Origin: Streptomyces sp. NBC_00620
GTDB lineage: Bacteria > Actinomycetota > Actinomycetes > Streptomycetales > Streptomycetaceae
Assembly: GCF_026341825.1 (NCBI RefSeq)
Contig: NZ_JAPENY010000001.1
Location: forward strand, 3,658,001-3,722,000
Length of the DNA: 64,000 bases
Direction of reading: 5' to 3'
Shown here: piece by piece, positions 1-5,914 of the stretch
How the letters are laid out: each line of letters starts with the position of its first letter
Numbering within the stretch: the stretch's first letter is position 1
Notes under the pieces: generated by a model
Told to the model about the DNA's origin: nothing
The model's database searches: none
What the model saw: the letters and a program-made list of their open reading frames with translations, nothing else
Made by a program: the position numbers and the translations under genes

Positions 1-2
1 GG

Positions 3-671
3 CTGTTCTGTCTGTACGAGTCCCGCCTCGCCCGACGTGGCGGGGCGCCGCTGATCGCGCCGAGGGTGTTGCGGCAGCCCGGCGTCGGCCTCGCGGTCTT
101 CCGGCTACTGGCCGTGATGGCCGTGAACGCCGGCTTCCTTTTCACACTCACGCTGCACATACAGGGCGGTCTCGGCTACAGCGCGCTGCGCGCGGGGCTC
201 ACCTTCGCACCGACCGCGGTGGTCTTCGGCCTGGTCGGTCTGACCTGGCGCAACTGGCCCGCGTCCTGGCAGCGCAGCCTGATTCCGGCCGGCTTCGCCC
301 TCGCGGCGATCTCCGTTGCCGGTGTCGGACGTGTGCTGCGGGACGGAGGTGACGGCGGCCCGTGGCTGTACGTGGCGTTCGCGGGGGTGGGCGTGGGCCT
401 CGCGCTCGGTTTCAGTCCCACCCTCACCAAGGCCCTGGCCACCGTCCGTGCCGAGGACGCGGCGGACGCCAGCGGGCTGCTCGCGACGGTCACCCAGCTC
501 GGTCAGCTGATCGGTGTCGCGGCCTTCGGCACACTCTTCTTGAACCGGCTTGAGTCACTTGGGGCCCCCGGGGCGTATACCTCTGCGGACGCGCTCCTCG
601 CGTGCATGTATGCGCTGGCCGGGACGGCCACGCTGGGTGCCGTGTCCGGACTGGTACGAAGGCGTCGCTGA
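3..671 (+). CDS. MFS transporter, C-terminal part (5' truncated by window edge)
   Basis: The reading frame is open from the first bases of the window, so the true start lies upstream. About 222 residues are visible, ending in TGA at 669-671. They form a series of hydrophobic helices separated by short Arg-rich loops: a helix near 100-160, a pair around 190-310, then a Gly-rich helix containing GVGVGLALGF and a last pair ending in a basic VRRRR tail. This is the C-terminal half of a drug/proton antiporter of the DHA2 type (inferred; the Gly-rich helix and the preserved QLGQLIGVAAFG segment are typical). Substrate unknown. The two small zinc proteins follow on the same strand after 69 bases. 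Confidence 0.75.
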   Translation: MFCLYESRLARRGGAPLIAPRVLRQPGVGLAVFRLLAVMAVNAGFLFTLTLHIQGGLGYSALRAGLTFAPTAVVFGLVGLTWRNWPASWQRSLIPAGFALAAISVAGVGRVLRDGGDGGPWLYVAFAGVGVGLALGFSPTLTKALATVRAEDAADASGLLATVTQLGQLIGVAAFGTLFLNRLESLGAPGAYTSADALLACMYALAGTATLGAVSGLVRRRR

Positions 672-680
672 CCGTATTGC

Positions 681-709
681 TCCGGCCGTGGCAGAATCAA
701 ACGGCCGGA
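681..709. other. 9-bp inverted repeat behind the MFS gene
   Basis: Perfect arms TCCGGCCGT (681-689) and ACGGCCGGA (701-709) enclose an 11-base loop. There is no T-run behind it. A weak promoter-like pair, CTGACC (668-673) and CAGAAT (692-697) with 18 bases between, overlaps it. It could therefore end the MFS transcript or sit at the start of the zinc-protein transcript. Confidence 0.4.
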
Positions 710-740
710 AGGGGGCGCGGCCCGACGGGAGGGAGAAGCG

Positions 741-914
741 ATGCCTGCGAGCATCCTCGAGGAGGTCGACGATCTCCTCGAAGCGGCACAGACACGCAGA
801 AAAGTAACTCTCCTTGACTGCCCTTCCTGCGGATCGGTCCATGTCGCCCAGGTTCTCGGCGACAACGGCGGGATCTCCTACGTGTGCACGGCCTGCGGCC
901 ACAGCTGGAGCTGA
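741..914 (+). CDS. Small zinc-ribbon protein, 57 aa
   Basis: This short frame is missed by length filters. ATG at 741 follows a good ribosome site (GGGAGGGAGAAG, 729-738). The 57-residue product has an acidic helix (ILEEVDDLLEAAQTRR) and then two CxxC knuckles, CPSCGS and CTACGHSW, about 20 residues apart, which is a classic zinc ribbon. The final HSW is typical of ribbon proteins. It ends 3 bases before the next small gene, so the two are almost certainly co-transcribed. The function is not known; nucleic-acid binding or a zinc-dependent protein contact are possibilities. The coding call rests on the CxxC pairs, the ribosome site and the tight spacing. Confidence 0.72.
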   Translation: MPASILEEVDDLLEAAQTRRKVTLLDCPSCGSVHVAQVLGDNGGISYVCTACGHSWS

Positions 915-917
915 TCG

Positions 918-1151
918 ATGGGTGCGCACAGGCGAAAGTGCGATTGGTGCGGCAGTGGTACGCCAATCGTCCGCGACATGGAACCGGTCAACCACGACTA
1001 CCAGTACTGGTGCGAGGAGTGCGCGCGGGCGCTGATCATAAAGGGCGACCCGATCGAGACGTACCGCGAACTGGAGGGCGAGCCGATCTACGGCCGGCTC
1101 CTCGACGAGCACTGCACGCTCAAGCGGTTCTATTCGTTCGCGACAGCCTGA
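918..1151 (+). CDS. Small CxxC-containing protein, 77 aa
   Basis: ATG at 918 lies 3 bases behind the stop of the 57-aa zinc-ribbon gene, suggesting translational coupling. The 77-residue product has CDWC near the N-terminus and CEEC near residue 33, spaced as a four-Cys zinc site, followed by an acidic helix with DPIETYRELEGEPIYGRLLDEH. The C-terminal FYSFATA is hydrophobic. The last 32 bases overlap the end of the converging glycosyltransferase gene. I do not recognise a named family. Two different Cys4 micro-proteins in tandem are unusual enough to be noted separately. Confidence 0.7.
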   Translation: MGAHRRKCDWCGSGTPIVRDMEPVNHDYQYWCEECARALIIKGDPIETYRELEGEPIYGRLLDEHCTLKRFYSFATA

Positions 1152-2343
1152 GCCCGGCGAGGGCCAGGAAAGCGGAACCGGCCCCTACGTAGAGGGCCGA
1201 CAAGGTCAACTCGGCGCCGGTCTGGTGCAGTTCGAGCCTGCCCGGGCCGTGCGGCACCCACCACAGCGCGTACGAGCAGAAGGCCGGCGCCGTGCAGAGG
1301 GCGGCGGTCCGGCTGGCCGTCGCGAGGAGCAGCACCATCGGTACGCACCACACCCAGTGGTGCGACCACGACACCGGGCTGACCAGCAGAGCCGTCACTG
1401 CACACGCGAGCACCGCCCAGGCCCGCCCTCCGCGCAGTTCCGCGGCCACGGCGAGAGCGAGGCCCGCCGCGCCCACCACAGCCGCCGTGGCGGCCCACCA
1501 GACGCCGGGCTCGGTGGTGTGCAGCAGTCGGGCCAGGACGCCGCGCAGCGACTGGTTCGCGGTGTCCTCGACGAGCCCCACGCGACCCGCCTCGAAGACC
1601 ATGCGGGTCCAGAAGCGCCATGAGTCGTACGGCAGGACGGCCGCCGCCAGCAGCGTCGCCCCGGCGAACGCGACGGCCGCCCCGCGCGCGTGCCGTAACC
1701 ACGGCCCCGCGGAGCCCCGCCTCATGTACTCCACGGCGCCGGTGAGCAGGAGGAACACCGCGAAGAGCGCGGGCGTCAGTTTGATCGCCGCCGCGATGCC
1801 GATGCCCACTCCGGCCCAGCGGTGGCCGGGCCGGCGTGACAGGTCCCACAGCACCAGTACGGCGAGCAGCAGATTGATCTGCCCGTACCGCAGTGTCGTC
1901 CACACCGGCTCGCACCACACGGCAGCCGCCGAGACCCACCAGACGCGCTCCACGCGCGCGTGCCCGACGAGCCGCAGCGAGAGGGCCACGAACCCCACAA
2001 GAAGAGCCAGGTTTCCGGCCGTTGCCAGGGTTCGCATGCTCGCCGTGTCCAGCAGCGTCAGCGGTGTGAACAGCAGCGCCGCGAACGGCGGGTAGGTGGT
2101 GGGCAGATGGGCCTCGGTCGTGCGCAGTGCGTAGAGGTCGCCGCCCGCGCGGACCGTCTCGCCCTCCGCCCGGTACACCATCAGGTCGATCATCGACACG
2201 TGTGCGGCCCGCTGCGCGCACCAGAAGGCCGCGAACGACAGCAGGCACGCCCCCAGGGCGACGGGCACCCGGCGGCGGACACGGGGCGCGGCGATCACGG
2301 TCACGAAGGCCGACACTATCCCGCATATCCGTATTGTCCGCAC
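1120..2343 (-). CDS. GT87-type membrane glycosyltransferase (mannosyltransferase-like)
   Basis: The 407-residue polytopic membrane protein has an N-terminal Arg-rich segment, a first helix (residues 27-45), and a luminal loop carrying MIDLMVYRAEGE. The acidic residue here (D53) is the likely catalytic base of the GT-C fold. A TYPPFAALLFTPL segment follows, then eight or more hydrophobic helices. This matches family GT87/DUF2029, polyprenyl-phosphate-mannose-dependent alpha-1,2-mannosyltransferases that extend cell-envelope glycolipids or glycoproteins in actinobacteria; the acceptor here is unknown. Codon 216 (Leu, bases 1698-1696) is TTA, the rare codon read by the developmental tRNA bldA, so translation may be growth-phase dependent. 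The 3' end overlaps the converging 77-aa gene by 32 bases. Confidence 0.8.
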   Translation of the reverse strand: MRTIRICGIVSAFVTVIAAPRVRRRVPVALGACLLSFAAFWCAQRAAHVSMIDLMVYRAEGETVRAGGDLYALRTTEAHLPTTYPPFAALLFTPLTLLDTASMRTLATAGNLALLVGFVALSLRLVGHARVERVWWVSAAAVWCEPVWTTLRYGQINLLLAVLVLWDLSRRPGHRWAGVGIGIAAAIKLTPALFAVFLLLTGAVEYMRRGSAGPWLRHARGAAVAFAGATLLAAAVLPYDSWRFWTRMVFEAGRVGLVEDTANQSLRGVLARLLHTTEPGVWWAATAAVVGAAGLALAVAAELRGGRAWAVLACAVTALLVSPVSWSHHWVWCVPMVLLLATASRTAALCTAPAFCSYALWWVPHGPGRLELHQTGAELTLSALYVGAGSAFLALAGLRLSRTNRTA

Positions 2344-2357
2344 AGCACGGAAACGAT

Positions 2358-2386
2358 TTGGTGGTGCACCCGGAGGACCGTGTAAT
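2358..2386 (+). promoter_or_regulatory. Candidate promoter of tRNA-Ala
   Basis: TTGGTG (2358-2363) and TGTAAT (2381-2386) are separated by 17 bases. The -10 matches the housekeeping consensus at five of six positions. The tRNA begins 66 bases downstream, leaving a short 5' leader to be trimmed by RNase P. Confidence 0.45.
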
Positions 2387-2452
2387 GTTGGCGTCGCCGC
2401 CGGGGAAACCCGGGCGACACGGTCAAGATGCGGCTTCGCCGCATGGCCACAA

Positions 2453-2525
2453 GGGGCTATAGCTCAGTTGGTAGAGCGCCTGCATGGCATGCAGGAGGTC
2501 AGGAGTTCAATTCTCCTTAGCTCCA
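2453..2525 (+). tRNA. tRNA-Ala (anticodon GGC)
   Basis: The full cloverleaf can be drawn. Acceptor GGGGCTA pairs with TAGCTCC with one G-U, discriminator A at 2525. The D arm is GCTC/GAGC. The anticodon arm is CCTGC/GCAGG with loop ATGGCAT, anticodon GGC (reads GCC and GCU). The T arm is AGGAG/CTCCT with loop TTCAATT. The 3' CCA is not encoded. No integrase gene or duplicated tRNA end is visible, so it is not being used as an integration site in this window. Confidence 0.97.
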
Positions 2526-2535
2526 CAGACGTTGA

Positions 2536-2566
2536 AAGCGGGCCACCCGATCAGGGTGGCCCGCTT
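2536..2566. terminator. Bidirectional intrinsic terminator
   Basis: An 11-bp perfect stem, GCGGGCCACCC (2538-2548) with GGGTGGCCCGC (2554-2564), has a GATCA loop and is flanked by AA and TT. TTCTTC follows on the plus strand. It can end the tRNA transcript and, from the other side, the NuoF-like gene whose stop is at 2575. Confidence 0.75.
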
Positions 2567-2574
2567 CTTCGTGT

Positions 2575-4194
2575 TCAGCGACCGGAGCCGAGCGCCCGGC
2601 GGCCGCGCTTCTCGGAGAGCACGGGCAGGTTGTTGCGCGCCGGGGCGGAGGACCTGGTGTCCTCCTCGAGGCGCAGCGCCAGCGCCGGGCAGCGGCGTAC
2701 GGCGCGCAGGGCCTTCGCCTCCGCGTACCGGGGCACCGATGCCTGCGCGACGGTGGGAAAGCCGTCGGCGCCCAGTTCGAAGACCTCGGGAAGGATGTCC
2801 GCGCACAGGCCGTGCCCACGGCACAGCGTCCAGTCGACGTAGATCTTCTGGCGGGGAGGACCCGCCTCCAGCTGGTTCTGGCCGCCAGGGATGCCCGTCG
2901 GGGTCTGGCCGCCCTCGAAGAGCGGCAGAACGCCCTCCACGGGCCTTCCGCAGCCGTTGCCGAGGACATGCGCGGCGAGGTCGTCGGTGAAGGCCTTGAG
3001 CGTCGACTCGATGAACATCGCGGAGCCGTCCGGGTGCGAGCACGCGCCGCGCCGCTTCACGGCCTTGGCGACCTGCTTCACGGCTTCCAGGGCGGCCGGG
3101 CCGCCGCCGTTGAGGATGTCCTCCAGGCCGCGTGCCGCGGCGGGCAGACCGAGGTAGCAGGGACCGCACTGTCCCGCGCTCTCCTCGGCCAGCCACTGCG
3201 CCACTCGCAGTGACTCACCGAGGGGGCAGGTCTGCTGGGTGATCGGGAGGATCGCGCCGGCGCCGAGGGCGCCGCCCACCGCGTCCAGGTTGTTGCGCGA
3301 GACGATCGCCTCGTTGACCGTCGCCGCGTCCAGCCACTTGCCGTGGTACCCGCCGGTCAGCACGCCCTGCGGCATGGGCGGGGCGCCCGCGAGCTGGAGC
3401 ACGTACCGCAGCGGTACACCGGTCGGGACCTCGATCACCATGGGGCGGGCGACGGCGCCGGAGACGGTCAGCATGACGGTGCCGGGCTCGTCGTACAGGC
3501 CCGTGTTGCGGTAGCGGTCGGGGCCGATGCGGGCCGCGATGGCCAGTTGGGCGAACGTCTCGGCGTTGGACAGCAGCGTGGGCGCGCCGCCGACACCGGT
3601 CTGCGACGCGCTGATCTTGCGGCCGGGCGGGATGGCCGGGCCGCCGTCGATGGAACGGATCAGCGAGGCCGCCGCTCCGGTCACCATGCGCACCGGATTG
3701 CGCTGCACGCGCGCGCGCAGGGGTGATCCGCGGCGGTTGCTCAGGCCGCGCTCGGCCAGCGCGGCCTCCATGGACCGCTGGGTGGACTCACGGGTCACGC
3801 CGATCACGAGGGTGCGGGCGCCCATGGCCTCCGCGGCCAGCAGTGCGCCGTCCAGGATGAGGTGCGGGGCTCGGTTGATGAGCACCGTGTCCTTGCGGCA
3901 GGCGGGTTCGTCCTCGCTTCCGTTGACGACCACCACGGGGCGGATGCCCTTCTTGATGGCCGATTCCGCCACGGAGCGCAGTTTCTTGGCGAAGGGGAAG
4001 CCCGCGCCGCCGCGGCCCTTCAGGGAGATCGCTTCGGCGAGGCCCGCGAGTTGCTCGCCGCCCATGGGTTCGAGCGGCCCGTGCACCTTGAGGTGCATCG
4101 GGAGATCGAGTCGTTCAACCAGGTCGAAACCCGACGTGAGCTGCGGAAGTCCGACGACGCGGACTTCCGGGACGTCGGGTAGGGCCTCGTTCAC
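2575..4194 (-). CDS. NuoF-like NADH/FMN flavoprotein fused to a [3Fe-4S] ferredoxin domain
   Basis: The protein has 539 residues. Residues about 50-430 match the 51-kDa flavoprotein (NuoF) family of complex I and NAD-dependent dehydrogenases. They include the FMN/NADH loop GRGGAGFPFAKK (60-71), NGSEDEPACRKD, an SLBB-like region (VPTGVPLRYVLQL) and an iron-sulfur end with CGPCYLG. A linker leads to a C-terminal ferredoxin: CRGHGLC near residue 460 plus a later CP in RRCPALAL. Only three cluster cysteines are present, so it fits the [3Fe-4S] type that serves cytochromes P450. The GTG start (4194) overlaps the stop of the upstream haem-membrane gene as GTGA, implying tight coupling. Likely role: passing electrons between NAD(P)H, flavin, ferredoxin and a membrane haem protein; the direction is unknown. 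It is not part of a nuo operon here. Confidence 0.82.
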   Translation of the reverse strand: MNEALPDVPEVRVVGLPQLTSGFDLVERLDLPMHLKVHGPLEPMGGEQLAGLAEAISLKGRGGAGFPFAKKLRSVAESAIKKGIRPVVVVNGSEDEPACRKDTVLINRAPHLILDGALLAAEAMGARTLVIGVTRESTQRSMEAALAERGLSNRRGSPLRARVQRNPVRMVTGAAASLIRSIDGGPAIPPGRKISASQTGVGGAPTLLSNAETFAQLAIAARIGPDRYRNTGLYDEPGTVMLTVSGAVARPMVIEVPTGVPLRYVLQLAGAPPMPQGVLTGGYHGKWLDAATVNEAIVSRNNLDAVGGALGAGAILPITQQTCPLGESLRVAQWLAEESAGQCGPCYLGLPAAARGLEDILNGGGPAALEAVKQVAKAVKRRGACSHPDGSAMFIESTLKAFTDDLAAHVLGNGCGRPVEGVLPLFEGGQTPTGIPGGQNQLEAGPPRQKIYVDWTLCRGHGLCADILPEVFELGADGFPTVAQASVPRYAEAKALRAVRRCPALALRLEEDTRSSAPARNNLPVLSEKRGRRALGSGR

Positions 4195-5498
4195 TTAAAG
4201 CCTCCGGAAGGGGCGTTCCATGATTCACCGGAGCCAGGAGCGTCGAAGGCACCCGGCAGTACTTCAGTCGTGGGACCGCTGTCGTACGTGTCGTTGGGGT
4301 TGTACGTGCCGTAGGCATCGTTCGACTCACCGGTGTCGTACACGTCACTCGTGCCGTACGTGTTGGCGGCTGAATTGTCATAGACAGGGATGTTGTATCC
4401 CGTGTCATTGAGCGGGTCGTAGGCAGAGGGGGGCGCGGCACCGACGGGCGGCGGCGAGGGAATCGGCCAACTGCCCGACGTGCTTCCGTTGTCGACGCGC
4501 TGGAACGTCTCTGTGGGCTGCATGTCCATGGGCATCTGGAAGCGCTCGGTCGGGTCGGGGCCCAGGGCGTCTCCGCCGGGAGGGCCCGACACTGCGCGGT
4601 AGGCGGCTGCGAAGCCGTTGTTTCCGCTGGTCGCGGCCGGGTCGTACGGGGCCTCGTAGGGCGAAGCGGGGGACGCCATGCGCTGCTGGGGCACATACGT
4701 GTCCTCGAGGGACTGCCGCGGGCGCGGGGCGAATCCCGGCTGGGAGGCGCCCCCCGCGGCGGCACGGGATGCCTCGAGATCCTCACGGGCGAGGCGGCCA
4801 CCGTTGCGGTTGTTCTCTCCGATGATCGCGAGGATCCGCTCGGCGATGGCGCGCTTGAGGGGGCCGGAGGACGAGCGCAGGGCCAGGGCGACTGCCACGA
4901 AGACCAGGCAGAGGCTGTACATCACGGTGACGTAGGTCGCGGCGGGACGCCCCGCGTACAGGCCGTGCACCAGGGCCGAGCACCAGGCCGGGTACGCCAG
5001 CATGTGCACGGCCCGCCAGCGTGCGGCGATCGGCGCGGGGGACGCGAAGGCGCTGCGCAGCGCACCGGTGATGGCCGTGAAGATCATGAGCAGGCCGGCC
5101 AGTGAGCCGAAGCCGATGAGTCCGTTGGTGCCCGTGACGCCGAGCCCGAAGGGGACCACGGCGGCGACCACTGTGGTGTGGTCCAGCACCAGCTTGACCG
5201 AGACGTGCAGCAGGAGGAAGGCGACCGAGGACACGGCGGTCGTTCTGTGCACGGCCTGCGCGACCAGTCGCTGGCGTGTGTTGAGGAACAGCCGGTCGGT
5301 GGCGACGATTCCCCACACCACGGAGCAGGTGAGGGCGACCAGCGACAGCACGCCGGCGCCGAAGTTGAGGAAGTCGCGCAGGCCGTCACCTCCGACCAGC
5401 ACGACCACGGGTATGAGCAACAGCGCGGCAGCCGTCAGGGCCCCGTAAGCCGATCGGCCCGGCTGGGGAAGCGAGCTGTTCTTACGACGAGGGGTCAT
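4191..5498 (-). CDS. Ferric-reductase-like transmembrane haem protein with long disordered tail
   Basis: The start is ATG 5498 with GGGAG about eight bases upstream; a longer frame reaches 5558 but lacks a ribosome site. The 435-residue product has six hydrophobic helices in the first 220 residues. They carry pairs of histidines placed like the bis-haem ligands of the ferric reductase/NOX/MsrQ family (VHRTTAVSS, LLLHVSVKLVLDH, VHMLAYPAW, LVHGLYAG). The remaining ~210 residues are a low-complexity, Asp/Asn/Tyr/Pro-rich cytoplasmic tail without visible cofactor domains. It lacks its own FAD/NAD module; the coupled downstream NuoF-ferredoxin protein could supply that function. The gene is divergent from leuS. 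Confidence 0.78.
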   Translation of the reverse strand: MTPRRKNSSLPQPGRSAYGALTAAALLLIPVVVLVGGDGLRDFLNFGAGVLSLVALTCSVVWGIVATDRLFLNTRQRLVAQAVHRTTAVSSVAFLLLHVSVKLVLDHTTVVAAVVPFGLGVTGTNGLIGFGSLAGLLMIFTAITGALRSAFASPAPIAARWRAVHMLAYPAWCSALVHGLYAGRPAATYVTVMYSLCLVFVAVALALRSSSGPLKRAIAERILAIIGENNRNGGRLAREDLEASRAAAGGASQPGFAPRPRQSLEDTYVPQQRMASPASPYEAPYDPAATSGNNGFAAAYRAVSGPPGGDALGPDPTERFQMPMDMQPTETFQRVDNGSTSGSWPIPSPPPVGAAPPSAYDPLNDTGYNIPVYDNSAANTYGTSDVYDTGESNDAYGTYNPNDTYDSGPTTEVLPGAFDAPGSGESWNAPSGGFK

Positions 5499-5595
5499 GG
5501 GGTTACTCCCAAACAGTTCGGGGAAGCGGTCCCGAAGCCGCACTCTAAGTCGAGCCATACCTATGAGTGCGACGTTTGAGTTATTGCGTTGTTAT

Positions 5596-5665
5596 CTAAG
5601 GGCCGTGAGGCCCTTGTGTTGTCCCTTAGAGTCCGTTACGCGAAGTAATATTTGAACGTTGTTCA
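5596..5665. promoter_or_regulatory. Inverted repeats in the divergent region between the haem protein and leuS
   Basis: Three symmetric elements lie in an unusually AT-rich stretch. AAGGGCC/GGCCCTT (5598-5604, 5609-5615) has a GTGA loop. CTAAGGG (5596-5602) can alternatively pair with CCCTTAG (5623-5629). TGAAC-GTT-GTTCA is at 5653-5665. They could be operators or, on the minus strand, the folded 5' leader of the ferric-reductase-like gene. No convincing -10/-35 pair was seen for that gene. Confidence 0.4.
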
Positions 5666-5747
5666 GATTTTTGTGACGATTCCGTGGAGTGGCACGGAGT
5701 GCCGACGGGTCCTCGGAAGCTCGTCGCGGCCCGCGCGGGGGCTGCGG

Positions 5748-5753
5748 TACCCT
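5748..5753 (+). promoter_or_regulatory. Candidate -10 of the leuS leader transcript
   Basis: TACCCT ends six bases before the ATG of the leader peptide. Transcription would start at or next to the ATG and give a leaderless leader ORF, a common arrangement in Streptomyces. No clear -35 is seen. Confidence 0.45.
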
Positions 5754-5759
5754 GACGCC

Positions 5760-5798
5760 ATGCGTGCCGTACGCCTTCTGCTTAGCGAGCCGCGCTGA
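5760..5798 (+). CDS. leuS leader peptide with three consecutive Leu codons
   Basis: ATG at 5760 and TGA at 5796-5798 encode MRAVRLLLSEPR. The three adjacent leucine codons are CTT CTG CTT, two of them rare in this GC-rich genome, which would make ribosomes sensitive to charged tRNA-Leu. A strong hairpin plus six T's follows 46 bases later and precedes leuS. The arrangement is that of a classical amino-acid attenuator: with little Leu-tRNA the ribosome stalls on the Leu codons and the terminator is disrupted; with plenty, transcription ends. The segment GTGGTCGG (5821-5828) can pair with either CTGACCA (5795-5801) or CGGCCAC (5805-5811), which offers alternative folds. The peptide itself probably has no other function. 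Confidence 0.72.
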   Translation: MRAVRLLLSEPR

Positions 5799-5843
5799 CC
5801 AGTCCCGGCCACTGACGAATCGTGGTCGGCATCGGCGCGGCGT

Positions 5844-5867
5844 CCCCTCCTGTGCGAGGGGTTTTTT
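5844..5867 (+). terminator. Attenuator terminator in the leuS leader
   Basis: CCCCTC (5844-5849) pairs with GAGGGG (5856-5861) across a CTGTGC loop, followed directly by six T's (5862-5867). It stands between the Leu-rich leader peptide and the leuS start, inside the transcript rather than at its end, which marks it as an attenuator. Confidence 0.8.
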
Positions 5868-5914
5868 CATTTCCTAAGCCGCTGGCAGAGACGATCGATG
5901 GAGCTTTGAGGATC

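Noticed and set aside
2453..2525. tRNA-Ala as an integration site
   Set aside because: There is no integrase and no repeated tRNA 3' end within the window.
5651..5667. TTTGAACGTTGTTCAGA as a Rex (NADH-sensing) operator near the NuoF-like operon
   Set aside because: The arms match only TGAA/TTCA and the centre is five bases instead of four, so it does not fit the Rex consensus.
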